Assembly: GCA_017456285.1 (NCBI GenBank)
Contig: JAFTJQ010000082.1
Location: 1 to 64,000, forward strand
Source: Lentisphaeria bacterium
GTDB taxonomy: Bacteria; Verrucomicrobiota; Lentisphaeria; Victivallales; Victivallaceae
DNA length: 64,000 nucleotides
Reading direction: 5' to 3'
Below, in pieces: positions 43,650 through 51,897 of this stretch (position 1 is the stretch's first letter; each line of letters begins with the position of its first letter). A program made the translations under genes and the position numbers. The notes beneath the pieces are model-generated. The model saw only the letters and a list, made by a program, of their open reading frames with translations, ran no database searches and was not told the DNA's origin.

Positions 43650-44147
43650 TTATTTTTGCATTTTCTCAATTATTGAAGTAGTGGAATAGCCTTTGATAAA
43701 TGGCTTAAAATAGATTATACTTCCTGCATCCATCAGGGCAGTTCGTTCCAATGGATTCATGGTATCGAGAGTGTAATCTCCGCCTTTTACATAGATGTCA
43801 GGCTGAATTTTAGCTAATTCATCATGGCAAGTTGAGCCGTCAAAAATTACAACCCGATCAACCGCCCGAAGTGACAAAAGCAAGTAAGCCCGTGATAACT
43901 CGTCATTAATCGGTCGATTTTCTCCCTTGAGGAAGTTAACTGATTCGTCCGAATTAAGCAGAATAAGCAATGCATCGCCAAGTGAACGGCTTTCATTCAA
44001 ATACTCTGCATGTCCCCGATGAAGCAGATCAAAACAGCCGTTGCTTACGACTAATTTTTTGTTTTCGCCGCGTAACTTTCTTCGCCATTCAATTGCTTCA
44101 TCCAAAGTTAAAAGGTTGTCTTTCACGTCAAACTTGTTGTCGTTCAT
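43650..44147 (-). CDS. rfaE2: D-glycero-beta-D-manno-heptose 1-phosphate adenylyltransferase-like (RfaE domain II)
   Basis: The 165-aa cytidylyltransferase-like enzyme has the HxGH-type motif as SNGCFDLLHRGHAEYL, plus LLILLNSDESV and YVKGGDYTLD, as in the C-terminal domain of HldE. It would make ADP-glycero-manno-heptose for LPS inner core. The kinase half (RfaE1) is not fused or adjacent. An aaggag site lies about 11 nt before the ATG. It is followed by no further gene on this strand and preceded by a dCMP deaminase gene, likely in one operon. Confidence 0.87.
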   Translation of the reverse strand: MNDNKFDVKDNLLTLDEAIEWRRKLRGENKKLVVSNGCFDLLHRGHAEYLNESRSLGDALLILLNSDESVNFLKGENRPINDELSRAYLLLSLRAVDRVVIFDGSTCHDELAKIQPDIYVKGGDYTLDTMNPLERTALMDAGSIIYFKPFIKGYSTTSIIEKMQK

Positions 44148-44178
44148 AGGCTGTTATGCTCCTTTGCTACTTTTATGG

Positions 44179-44676
44179 TTAATCCTCTAATGCTCTGACT
44201 GTAACTCCGGCATCTTGCAGAAGTTTAGTTGAGACATCATCGATAGAATATCTCTCCTGATAGACTACTTCTTTGATTCCTGCATTGATAATCATTTTTG
44301 CACACATCAGGCAGGGGCTGAAGGTGGTATACAAAGTTGCTCCTTTGAGAGCGATTCCGTGATATGCAGCTTGGGTGATGGAGTTTTCCTCTGCATGACT
44401 GCAAAGGCACTCTCCCAAGTTATGACCTGACGGCACATTTGAGTTGCATCTCGGACAGCCGCCCTCATCGCAATTTTTAATTCCTCTCGGAGTTCCGTTG
44501 TATCCGGTTGAGATGATTCGTTGATCTTTGACGACCACGGCAGCCACATGTCGGCGGCTGCAATTACTTCTGCTTGCCGCCACGAGGGCTATATCCATGA
44601 AATAGCGATCCCATGAGGGACGTTTTGATTTTTTCGATGTTTCTTCTGCATGGTTGCAGTTGCATGATTCGCACAT
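44179..44676 (-). CDS. dCMP deaminase family protein (ComEB-like)
   Basis: The 165-aa zinc deaminase has the catalytic CSHAEENSI (His and Glu) and PCLMCAKMI (two zinc Cys) motifs, as well as the Cys-rich insertion CDEGGCPRC typical of the dCMP deaminase/ComEB group. dCMP deaminase makes dUMP for thymidylate synthesis. An extra CESCNCNHAEE stretch at the N-terminus is a possible second metal-binding tail. A site (aaggag) precedes the ATG. Function is by family. Confidence 0.88.
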   Translation of the reverse strand: MCESCNCNHAEETSKKSKRPSWDRYFMDIALVAASRSNCSRRHVAAVVVKDQRIISTGYNGTPRGIKNCDEGGCPRCNSNVPSGHNLGECLCSHAEENSITQAAYHGIALKGATLYTTFSPCLMCAKMIINAGIKEVVYQERYSIDDVSTKLLQDAGVTVRALED

Positions 44677-44700
44677 AAAAAACTCCTTGTTATTAAATAA

Positions 44701-45831
44701 TTAATCTCTATCACTGATGTTGCTGTCGGTATCACCGAGTGTCAACTGAATAATGCTTATCATCAGGAGCAAAAGCAGTATTTGAATGACTGCGATTACT
44801 GCGATTTTGAAATCTCCCCAGATTACGACAAAAGAACTTAAGCCGATAATTAAGCTCAAAAAATGTACCATCATCACTGAATATTTGCGGTTTAAGCCCA
44901 TTTTGACGAAGCGGTGAGAGATGTGGTTGTGGTCGCCTTTCCAAAAAACTTTGCGGTTTTTGGTGCGAATTAATACCACCATCATGGCATCAAAAAGCGG
45001 AATCGCGAGGATGAATAGCGGAATTAATATCGGAAATTTGGTAAGCGAACTTGAAAAATGGAAATAGGTTACACTTGCAGAGACAATTCCGAGGAAATAT
45101 CCCAGCACATGACTGCCGCTATCTCCCATGAAAATCGAGGCAGGATTATGGTTGAATATCCAAAATCCCAAGGTCACTCCCGTCAATAAGAAACTGAAAC
45201 CTGCAACCAGATATTGTCCGCAAAGCCCGGCAATAATGCCGAAAAACCCGAATGCAATACAACTGACACCAACTGCTAAACCGTCCATATTATCAAGGAA
45301 ATTGATTGAATTCATAAGCAGCATTAACCAAAAAATCGAGATTGCCGCAGTAATAATTTCATTGTCAATAAAGAGACTTATTTCTATTCCGCCTCCGATA
45401 ACCGCGATAATGGCAATTATGAATTGACCGAGAAATTTTTTCCACGCTTTCATCCCTTTTAAGTCGTCAATTAAGCCCAGAATCAAGGCGAGTAATCCCC
45501 CTGTAATCACCCAGAAAAATCGCAGGTGTGATTTCAGAAATCCCTCAATATCAGGGAGTTCTCTCAAAAAATCGAAGTTAAATTTTTGGTGTAATACTGC
45601 TAAAATAACTACCATTGCCGAAACTGTCGCAAGCCCGGCAAACATTGCCGCTCCACCGAGTAACGGAATCGGTTTTTTGTGGCCTTTGTGTTCTTCGTTG
45701 TGTGCCATGGGATTATCGGTAATACCGATTCTGCCTGCGATTGCCTTGCAGAAAACTGTGAATACGATCGTTGCAATAAATCCTGACAGGATTAAGCCCA
45801 AATAGATAAAATCAATGTAATCAAGCTTCAT
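44701..45831 (-). CDS. Undecaprenyl-phosphate sugar-1-phosphate transferase (WecA/MraY family)
   Basis: The 376-aa integral membrane protein has about ten transmembrane helices. Conserved loops are DNPMAHNEEHKGHKKPIPLLGG, NFLDNMDGLA (Asp pair), FMGDSGSHVLGYFLG and the GDHNHISHRFV His-motif. The last is the WecA/TagO rather than MraY form. It would transfer a HexNAc-1-phosphate to undecaprenyl phosphate, the first step of O-antigen or capsule-type glycan assembly. Its start overlaps the upstream methyltransferase stop (ATGA), so the two are coupled. Confidence 0.88.
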   Translation of the reverse strand: MKLDYIDFIYLGLILSGFIATIVFTVFCKAIAGRIGITDNPMAHNEEHKGHKKPIPLLGGAAMFAGLATVSAMVVILAVLHQKFNFDFLRELPDIEGFLKSHLRFFWVITGGLLALILGLIDDLKGMKAWKKFLGQFIIAIIAVIGGGIEISLFIDNEIITAAISIFWLMLLMNSINFLDNMDGLAVGVSCIAFGFFGIIAGLCGQYLVAGFSFLLTGVTLGFWIFNHNPASIFMGDSGSHVLGYFLGIVSASVTYFHFSSSLTKFPILIPLFILAIPLFDAMMVVLIRTKNRKVFWKGDHNHISHRFVKMGLNRKYSVMMVHFLSLIIGLSSFVVIWGDFKIAVIAVIQILLLLLMISIIQLTLGDTDSNISDRD

Positions 45832-46601
45832 AATTTCAAATTTGCTTCCTTTCTTCGCACATATTCAAAAATTAAAATTGTTGCCGCTTGTGCCGCATTA
45901 AGCGATTCAAAATTGCCCGGCATCGGAATTTTTATATCAATTGCACCTGATAAATCACTTACGCCCTGACCCTCACTGCCGATAACCATAATGCTTTTGT
46001 CATAGATCCCCCCGGTGGTAAAACAGCTGCTTCCTGACGCAGGTTTGGATAAGCAGATGTTATTAAACCCCTGCCTTACTGCCTCTTTTCGCAACTCTTC
46101 CAAATTCTCAAATTCCCGCAAATTTAGTAGAAATTGAGCCGCCATTGCGGAACGAATTACCTTGTCATTGTAGGGGTCAACAGATCCTTTGGTGTACCAG
46201 AGGTGGTTTAAGTTTGCGGATTTTACGGTTCGGCAGATAGTTCCGAAGTTGCCGGGGTCGCCGATTCGGTCAAGTGCGACGATAAAATCGTCTTTGACGA
46301 CTTGGATATTTTCTTCAGGGACTTTGACAATTGCCAAAATTCCCTGACTGCTTACCGTCCCTGCGAGTGCATTAAAAAGGGAATTTTTTACTATGAAACT
46401 TTTTACATCGGTTGGGACATTGCTTCTCCCGTGGTAATCACCGCTTATTACGACATATTCAATTAAGTTTCGGCATCGGTTAAAAATTTCTTCACAAGCC
46501 CTAACGCCCTCGACCACGCAGAACGGTGATTTTTTTCTGCCGTGTTTGGTGTACAAAGACTTAATTTCTGCAATTTGCTTTTTAGTTAATTCCGTAATCA
46601 T
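45828..46601 (-). CDS. TrmH/SpoU family RNA 2'-O-methyltransferase
   Basis: The 257-aa SPOUT methyltransferase has the three motifs of the family: DRIGDPGNFGTICRT (motif 1), MVIGSEGQGVSD (motif 2) and IPMPGNFESLNAAQAATI (motif 3, trefoil knot). An N-terminal substrate-binding domain (about residues 1-95) is of the rRNA/TrmH type. Targets are tRNA or 23S rRNA; I cannot choose. The ATG at 46601 is used because aaggatg lies upstream and the promoter found at 46637-46664 would exclude the longer start at 46664. Confidence 0.88.
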   Translation of the reverse strand: MITELTKKQIAEIKSLYTKHGRKKSPFCVVEGVRACEEIFNRCRNLIEYVVISGDYHGRSNVPTDVKSFIVKNSLFNALAGTVSSQGILAIVKVPEENIQVVKDDFIVALDRIGDPGNFGTICRTVKSANLNHLWYTKGSVDPYNDKVIRSAMAAQFLLNLREFENLEELRKEAVRQGFNNICLSKPASGSSCFTTGGIYDKSIMVIGSEGQGVSDLSGAIDIKIPMPGNFESLNAAQAATILIFEYVRRKEANLKL

Positions 46602-46636
46602 AAAAATAAAAACATCCTTTTCTCTTTTCATTACAT

Positions 46637-46664
46637 AATATAGACCTCTTTTTTGTGCTTGCAA
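46637..46664 (-). promoter_or_regulatory. Promoter of the trmH-like/wecA-like operon
   Basis: On the minus strand TTGCAA-N16-TATATT is present, with the predicted transcript start about 25-30 nt before the 46601 start codon. Confidence 0.65.
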
Positions 46665-46799
46665 TTAATTTTTGAAAGATTTTTCAGAAATTATGCAATA
46701 TTTTGCAATATTTAGCGTTTTATTAGTCAGTTGAGGACTTTGCAAAGGAGATTTACAATTAAAAACATCCCCGAAAAAAGGAGAAGAAAGGAATTAATT

Positions 46800-47276
46800 A
46801 TGAAAAAGTTAATGTTGATGATCGTTGCAATGGCAACCATGTTTGGAAGTTTCAGCGTTTTTGCGGATGATGATGATTGCGATAAAAAGGGTGAACGCTG
46901 TCGTCAGGAGGAGAAAATGCATCACAAAAAACACCACGGCGATAAAAAGATTTGCCCCGATCGCAAAGATGATAAGGAGCGTCGCCGTCCGGAATTTACC
47001 AAAGAACAGCGTGAAGAGATGCGGAAATTTTTTGAGGTGGTAAAAGCATACAAAGCAGATCCGACTCCCGAAAACAAAGCGAAGGTAATGGAATGTTTGA
47101 ATAAGGGATTCGATAAACACTTGGAATATTCTGAAAAAAAATTGGCTGATTTAAAGGCTAAAGTCGCTGAACTTGAAAAGCGTAATGCTGAATTAAAGGC
47201 TAACCGTGAAGCAGAAATTCAGAAGCATTTTGATAAAATTATGTCTTTCAAAAAGCCGGAACGCCCAAAAAAATAG
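46800..47276 (+). CDS. Exported charged, His-rich coiled-coil protein
   Basis: The 158-aa product has a signal peptide (MKKLMLMIVAMATMFGSFSVFA). The mature start is Asp-rich (DDDDCD), then His/Lys-rich (MHHKKHHGDKK), which suggests metal binding. Residues ~60-150 form a highly charged helix with heptad-like spacing (LADLKAKVAELEKRNAELKAN). It vaguely recalls small periplasmic chaperone-like helical proteins such as Spy/CpxP, but the LTxxQ signature is absent. ATG 46800 was chosen over an upstream TTG for its ribosome binding site (aaagga) and the signal peptide. It is monocistronic. Confidence 0.75.
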   Translation: MKKLMLMIVAMATMFGSFSVFADDDDCDKKGERCRQEEKMHHKKHHGDKKICPDRKDDKERRRPEFTKEQREEMRKFFEVVKAYKADPTPENKAKVMECLNKGFDKHLEYSEKKLADLKAKVAELEKRNAELKANREAEIQKHFDKIMSFKKPERPKK

Positions 47277-47298
47277 TTAATTAAACTCTAAAAAATTA

Positions 47299-47338
47299 CC
47301 CCATGAACTCAAAAATTAAGTTCATGGGGATTTTTTTA
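47299..47338. terminator. Bidirectional terminator between convergent genes
   Basis: A perfect 11-bp stem (ccccatgaact with agttcatgggg) is followed by seven T on the + strand and by a T-rich stretch on the minus strand. Confidence 0.9.
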
Positions 47339-47953
47339 TTCAAAATTTTCGATTTTTTCAAAATCTATCGCTCCGTGCTTGCAGATAGGACAGATAAAGT
47401 CAGATGGCAATGGGTCGCCGTCATAAACATATCCGCAGATTTTGCAACGCCATGCAACTTTAGAGTTGGTTTCGATGGGCAAATTTTCCTTGATGTTATT
47501 CAAGTAGTAGTCGTAACTTACCGACGGATTATCGTTAAGAACTTGAGCGTCAGTAACTTCGGCGATAAAAAGTGAGTGTGTGCCTAAGTCAATAATTTCT
47601 TTGACAGCACATGACATGTAACTATTGGCATAATCTGCTAAATAAGCAAGTCCATTCGCACTTCGCTTGATTTGAAAATCCTCAAATTTATTGACATTTC
47701 TCCCTGATTGGTAGCCGAAGTTCTTAAAAACCGAGAACGGAGTTTTTTGAGTCAGCACTGAAATATTGAAATCTTTGCTTTCTTTGATAATATCATGGGT
47801 GTAATTGCACTTATTTACTGCCACTGCCACTTGACACGGAGTCAAGGTAACTTGGGTGACAGTATTAACAATGCAGCCGTTATCGAAGTTATTTTTTTTA
47901 GCGGTCAGGCAAAATAAACCATATTCAATTTTCATTAAAGCATCTAAATTCAT
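47336..47953 (-). CDS. Flavin reductase-like domain fused to rubredoxin (high-molecular-weight rubredoxin type)
   Basis: The 205-aa protein has an FMN-binding flavin reductase-like domain (about residues 1-150: GLFCLTAKK, NTVTQVTLTPCQVAVAVNK). A C-terminal rubredoxin follows, with CKICGYVYDGDP and CPICKHGAIDFEKI giving the four Cys iron site. This architecture matches Hrb of acetogens, which passes electrons from NADH to a flavo-diiron NO or O2 reductase. An anaerobic lifestyle is implied. It is monocistronic, with ggagc before the ATG. The partner FprA is not in the window. Confidence 0.87.
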   Translation of the reverse strand: MNLDALMKIEYGLFCLTAKKNNFDNGCIVNTVTQVTLTPCQVAVAVNKCNYTHDIIKESKDFNISVLTQKTPFSVFKNFGYQSGRNVNKFEDFQIKRSANGLAYLADYANSYMSCAVKEIIDLGTHSLFIAEVTDAQVLNDNPSVSYDYYLNNIKENLPIETNSKVAWRCKICGYVYDGDPLPSDFICPICKHGAIDFEKIENFE

Positions 47954-48004
47954 AATTGCTCCGTTTGGGTCATAAACTATTAGAAATCATGTTTTTACGC
48001 AGAT

Positions 48005-48039
48005 AAAAAAAGGAAGTTTACTTGCTGACTTCCTTTTTT
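48005..48039 (-). terminator. Terminator of the lpxC-fabZ operon
   Basis: A 12-bp inverted repeat (aaaaaaggaagt with acttcctttttt) around the loop ttacttgctg lies just past the fabZ stop; on the minus strand the stem is followed by T. Confidence 0.85.
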
Positions 48040-48051
48040 GCTTATTAAATT

Positions 48052-48969
48052 TTAGGCATCAACGATTGCGAACATCAAGCTGATTTCAAAGACAACTTTG
48101 TCCTCAACTTTCAAAACACCTTTGCCTTTGCCGAAACGACCTTTGCCTTCGGGAATATCAAGTTCGCAAACTACCTGATCTCCGGGGAAAATCGGAGCAA
48201 ATGATTCAGCACGGTCAATGGTCATAAAGTAACCGATTTTGCCCTGATTTTCAGGACGGGCAAGCACGCATACGCAGCCTGCTTGAGCACCCATTTCGCA
48301 CTGCAAAGATTCGGGGAAAGTCATGTAATCTTCGGGGCATCCCTGGAAAATTTCTTCATTAGCAGTTAAATTCTTGATTGCAGTTAAAACATTGCCCTCA
48401 ATTTTTACGATATTATCGACCAAAAGAAATGGATAGCGGTGCGGCAAGTAACTTTGAACTTTTTCGGTAGTCATCAGAGTTTCTGCACACTTATCGTATT
48501 CATTATACAATGCCGGCATGGTATTCGGCATAATTTTGTCACGGAGAGCGAGAGTCATTTTTGCTTCACAGGTGACGCCGCCTTTATTTGAAGTTTTGCA
48601 TTGGAGGACGGCCTCATTATTTTCGATAGAGAGGAGTTCGACCTCAATTTTCATACGGTCGCCGGGATTTTGGGGATTGCGGAATTTTACTTTTTCCAAG
48701 ACACGGATGTAAATACTTTGCTCGCCTGCAGGTGAAAGTCTTTGATTTACAAGCACTTCTGCAAGCTGTTTCATCGCTTCGACTTGCAAAACTCCCGGCA
48801 TGATTGCATGGCCGGGGAAGTGTCCCTGAAAAAATCCCTCGTTAATGCTCAAATTTTTTACCCCCCACGCATGGTTGTCATCTACAAGTTCTACGCGGTC
48901 AAGCAGCAACATCGGGTAGGTATAGGGTAAATTGGCTTTAATCTCTTTTACATTCATTACGACTGACAT
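48052..48969 (-). CDS. fabZ: Tandem FabZ-type 3-hydroxyacyl-ACP dehydratase, second half degenerate
   Basis: The 305-aa chain holds two hotdog domains. The first (about 1-145) has the active-site His50 in FFQGHFPGH and Glu64 in VLQVEAM. The second (about 165-305) repeats the layout, LPHRYPFLLVDN and IFQG, but has Cys211 in place of the catalytic His and keeps Glu225. FabZ dehydrates 3-hydroxyacyl-ACP and competes with lipid A synthesis for that substrate. Single FabZ proteins are about 150 aa, so this is a fused duplication, or a catalytic plus structural pair in one chain. It follows lpxC by 14 nt. Confidence 0.85.
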   Translation of the reverse strand: MSVVMNVKEIKANLPYTYPMLLLDRVELVDDNHAWGVKNLSINEGFFQGHFPGHAIMPGVLQVEAMKQLAEVLVNQRLSPAGEQSIYIRVLEKVKFRNPQNPGDRMKIEVELLSIENNEAVLQCKTSNKGGVTCEAKMTLALRDKIMPNTMPALYNEYDKCAETLMTTEKVQSYLPHRYPFLLVDNIVKIEGNVLTAIKNLTANEEIFQGCPEDYMTFPESLQCEMGAQAGCVCVLARPENQGKIGYFMTIDRAESFAPIFPGDQVVCELDIPEGKGRFGKGKGVLKVEDKVVFEISLMFAIVDA

Positions 48970-48983
48970 AATAATCTCCTGTT

Positions 48984-49826
48984 TTATATATTTGAATTAA
49001 TTAAATTGTACATCAAAGTAGCCATTTCCACATTTCTCGGGTGGCCGGGTTTAATGGCGATTACATTTGCTTTGACCCTGCGGCCGCAGAGATACAAATC
49101 GCCGATGAGGTCGAGGATTTTGTGGCGGACAATTTCATCGTGATAGCGAAGTTCGTCCTTGCAAATGATTGCTCCGTCATGGATAATCGCTGCTGCATCG
49201 AGCGAACCGCCTTTGCATAAATTCATGGCGATAAGCTGTTTCAAGTCGGCGTAGTTCACAAAGGTTCTTGCACCTTTGATTTCATTTTCATAACTCTCTG
49301 CTGTGACCTCAAGCGAGTGATATTGCGGATCATAGGGACTTCCGGCAAATGAGGCGGTACAAGCGATTCTGAAGCCGTCATAAGGAGTCAAAACAATTTG
49401 GGTATCGTCCTTTTTTACATGCAGAATATCTTTAACCTCAAAATATTTTGCCTCTGCATTTTGTTCGATAATTCCTGCCTCGTGAATCATGCGATTGTAT
49501 TCCAAAGCACTTCCGTCCAAAATCGGCGGTTCCATGCCATCCATTTCCACAATGCAGTTATCGATTTTATTGGCATGCAAAGCGGACATGATGTGTTCAA
49601 TCGTATAAACTGCGGCTTGCCCCTCGGCGATAGTTGTTCCTCGTCTGACGTCAACAACTTTGGTTGCTAAAGCCTGTACTTGGGGGCTTCCCGGCAGATC
49701 GACTCGGCGAAAGAGGATCCCTGTATTCTCCTCTGCGGGGCAGATTTTCAGAGTTGCTCTTGCCCCGGTATGCAGGGCGATACCGGAAATTTTTGCCGAA
49801 TTTCTAATAGTTCTCTGTTTATCCAT
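48984..49826 (-). CDS. lpxC: UDP-3-O-acyl-N-acetylglucosamine deacetylase
   Basis: LpxC catalyses the committed step of lipid A synthesis and is a zinc enzyme. The 280-aa protein has zinc His78 (in TIEHIMSAL, with Glu77), His235 and Asp239 in HKILDLIGDL and the general-acid region His262 in GHPRN. The ATG at 49826 was chosen for the upstream cggaat site and the family N-terminus (KQRTIRNSAKISGIALHTG); an upstream in-frame ATG would add 18 atypical residues. It heads an operon with the tandem fabZ. It shows that the organism has an LPS-type outer membrane. Confidence 0.95.
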   Translation of the reverse strand: MDKQRTIRNSAKISGIALHTGARATLKICPAEENTGILFRRVDLPGSPQVQALATKVVDVRRGTTIAEGQAAVYTIEHIMSALHANKIDNCIVEMDGMEPPILDGSALEYNRMIHEAGIIEQNAEAKYFEVKDILHVKKDDTQIVLTPYDGFRIACTASFAGSPYDPQYHSLEVTAESYENEIKGARTFVNYADLKQLIAMNLCKGGSLDAAAIIHDGAIICKDELRYHDEIVRHKILDLIGDLYLCGRRVKANVIAIKPGHPRNVEMATLMYNLINSNI

Positions 49827-49903
49827 AAAATTATTCCGTTTTATTTTTCTGATTTCACAAAAAAAAGATTGTAAAATCATAATTTTCAGTTATCTTAATA
49901 TAT

Positions 49904-49931
49904 AATATAACTACATATTTTGTTTTGACAA
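49904..49931 (-). promoter_or_regulatory. Promoter of lpxC-fabZ
   Basis: On the minus strand TTGTCA-N16-TATATT is present, about 80 nt before the lpxC start. Confidence 0.6.
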
Positions 49932-49990
49932 ATAGATTAGTGGAAAAATCTTTAAGAAAAATCGTTTTTTTATGAGAAAAATTTGAAAAA

Positions 49991-50908
49991 ATGGCAAAAA
50001 ATAATAAAATAATCATTATTACGGGACCGACAGCGACGGGCAAAACCGCTTTGGCAGTCGAGATTGCTAAAAAATTTAATTCGGAAATAATCAGTGCTGA
50101 TTCCCGTCAAGTCTATAAATTTATGGACTTGGGGACAGGCAAGGATTTAGAGGAGTACGGAGATGTGCCATACCATCTGATTGACATCGCCCACCCGAAT
50201 GAAGTTTTTTCGCTCTATGATTTTATCGGGCGAACACAAAAGGCGATGCAGGAAATTTGGGCAAGGGGGAGAAATGTTCTAATTTGCGGCGGTACTCCGT
50301 TATACATTAACAGCATATTGCAGCGGTACCGATTGGAGAAAAATGAAGTTGATGAGAGTTTAAGGGAGAAACTTAATTCGTTGCCTTTGAATGAGTTACA
50401 AGACATGTTAAAAAAAATCGACTCATCACGTTTCGATAATCTGAATGCAGATGACCGAATTAATCCCCTGCGGGTAAGACGGCAAATCGAGTTGGCATTA
50501 AGTTCTAATGGTGATGAATCGACTATTCAGGAGTGGCAGGATTTTGAATCACTGGTAATCGGGGTATATTATCCGAGAGAAGTTGTCCGAGCGAGAGTTG
50601 ATGAGCGACTGAAAAAAAGATTTGACCTCGGCATGATTGAAGAGGTGAAGTTTCTTCATGAAGTTGAAAATGTCAGTTACGAAAAATTGGAGAAGTTCGG
50701 GCTTGAATATCGGGAAATTGCCAAGTATTTACAGGGGGAATACAATTTTGAAGAGTTGTATTCACAGCTTTTGAATAAGATTCGCCAGTTTGTGAAAAGG
50801 CAGGATATATTTTTCCGCAAAATGGAGCGAGAGGGTGTAGAAATTAATTGGGTTGCTAATGGCGATGTGCAAGTTGCTGCCGAGTTGGTCAAAAAGTTTC
50901 TGCAATGA
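49991..50908 (+). CDS. miaA: tRNA dimethylallyltransferase
   Basis: MiaA adds an isopentenyl group to A37 of tRNAs reading UNN codons. The 305-aa protein has the P-loop GPTATGKT at residues 12-19, the DSRQVYKFMDLGTGK loop and the DLGMIEEVKFL and GLEYREIAKYL segments near residues 215-245. The length is normal. It is transcribed divergently from lpxC and has only a weak 3' hairpin (atgga with tccat near 50920) before T-rich sequence. The first pseudopilin locus begins right after it. Confidence 0.95.
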   Translation: MAKNNKIIIITGPTATGKTALAVEIAKKFNSEIISADSRQVYKFMDLGTGKDLEEYGDVPYHLIDIAHPNEVFSLYDFIGRTQKAMQEIWARGRNVLICGGTPLYINSILQRYRLEKNEVDESLREKLNSLPLNELQDMLKKIDSSRFDNLNADDRINPLRVRRQIELALSSNGDESTIQEWQDFESLVIGVYYPREVVRARVDERLKKRFDLGMIEEVKFLHEVENVSYEKLEKFGLEYREIAKYLQGEYNFEELYSQLLNKIRQFVKRQDIFFRKMEREGVEINWVANGDVQVAAELVKKFLQ

Positions 50909-50973
50909 TTTTTATGGATGCAAGTATACCTCCATGCCTCTAATTTTTTTTAAAAAATTTTCCTCATAAACTA

Positions 50974-51001
50974 TTGACAATTAAAAATCTTGTGCTATAA
51001 T
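50974..51001 (+). promoter_or_regulatory. Promoter of pseudopilin locus 1
   Basis: TTGACA-N16-TATAAT with TGC before the -10 (extended -10) is a near-consensus strong promoter, identical in layout at all four pseudopilin loci. It lies outside the invertible segment. Confidence 0.85.
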
Positions 51002-51029
51002 ATTTATTGGGTTTACATTGATTGAGGTA

Positions 51030-51145
51030 ACAACCAACAGTTCAATGAGGGTGAAATAAAGAGATTTTTTCATTTTTTTGACCTTTCTTTTTTGTTAAAA
51101 TTATTCTCTTTCGACGATTTTACAATGACTTGAAGTGACGGTTGT
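51030..51145 (-). repeat. Invertible start-codon segment of locus 1, OFF orientation
   Basis: Inverted repeats at 51030-51045 and 51130-51145 share ACAACCnnCAnTTCAA (13 of 16) and enclose 84 bp. Read on the minus strand the segment contains a ribosome binding site (gaaagg), ATG at 51073-51071 and codons for [15 protein letters not shown], identical to the working start at 53972. Here the start points away from the pilin body and towards the promoter; the minus-strand frame stops after 30 residues. Confidence 0.85.
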
Positions 51146-51806
51146 CATTGCAATCATTGCGATTCTTGCAGGAATGTTGCTTCCGGCACTTAACAAGGCT
51201 CGTGAAAAAGCTCGTGCAATTTCTTGTACCAGCAATATGAAGCAGCTTGGATTGCATTTGGCAATGTATATGTCAGACAATAATGGTTATATGCCGGTTG
51301 GTCGTCATAATATTACAAAAGATTGGACAAATTCTTGGTATATCAAAATTGCTCCGTATTTGGGTGGTGATGCTCCTACTACTGTCGATGAAATGAAAAA
51401 ACACTCTCTCAATAAGGCTGCAGTTTGCCCGTCAAAAAGTGCTAACTTCATTTGGAACGGACTTAACCTTTCTTATGGAATGAATGGTGCTACTTCAACT
51501 TTCAAATGGGCAGATGGTTATGGCCTTTGCTCTGACTGGTCAGCAACAGCTGTAGTAAGCCGTTTAGGTTCATCAATTCCTGATGCTTCAGGTACTATGA
51601 TGGTTATTGAGTGCTACAATGATTACGGACATCCGGGTTTGGTTAATCTGGATGATCCTGCAGGATTCAAATATATTGAAAACCGTCACGCTGACAAATG
51701 CAATATGGTTATGGTTGATGGTCATACTGAAAGTGAAGATATTATCAAATATAATAATAAGACCACTAAAGGTTTCTGGACTATCAAAGGTGGCGATGAT
51801 AACTAA
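51135..51806 (+). CDS. Pseudopilin, OFF phase: body without prepilin leader
   Basis: The body starts at [19 protein letters not shown] and continues as a type II pseudopilin of the H-x9-DG class ([15 protein letters not shown] near the end). A TGA sits 7 nt before the only possible start, GTG 51135, which has no ribosome binding site. The normal leader [12 protein letters not shown] lies inverted upstream. Inversion of that segment would restore [19 protein letters not shown] in frame. The GHL/LamG gene follows after 91 nt that contain a hairpin. I regard it as a phase-OFF gene, not a pseudogene, because the rest is intact. Confidence 0.8.
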   Translation: MTVVIAIIAILAGMLLPALNKAREKARAISCTSNMKQLGLHLAMYMSDNNGYMPVGRHNITKDWTNSWYIKIAPYLGGDAPTTVDEMKKHSLNKAAVCPSKSANFIWNGLNLSYGMNGATSTFKWADGYGLCSDWSATAVVSRLGSSIPDASGTMMVIECYNDYGHPGLVNLDDPAGFKYIENRHADKCNMVMVDGHTESEDIIKYNNKTTKGFWTIKGGDDN

Positions 51807-51840
51807 TTCGCTATAACAATTATAAAAGTATAATTAGGTG

Positions 51841-51865
51841 TGGAGCGAAAGTTTTTTTTGCTCCA
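51841..51865 (+). other. Hairpin between pseudopilin and GHL/LamG gene (locus 1)
   Basis: tggagc pairs with gctcca around a T-rich loop. A matching hairpin sits in the same place in locus 4, so the element is conserved; it may attenuate transcription or shape mRNA processing between the two genes. Confidence 0.6.
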
Positions 51866-51897
51866 TAATTTTATAAAGATACATAAAAGGAGATTAA

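Noticed and set aside
46602..46664. Longer N-terminus for the TrmH-like protein
   Set aside because: The upstream start codon falls within the promoter and has no ribosome binding site.
50909..50960. Site-specific recombinase gene near the switches
   Set aside because: No tyrosine or serine recombinase frame exists anywhere in the window; the enzyme must be encoded elsewhere if inversion is active.
51135..51806. Pilins at 51.1, 54.9 and 61.6 kb as pseudogenes that lost their starts
   Set aside because: All three bodies are intact, and in each the missing start lies intact on the inverted segment next door, between inverted half-sites.
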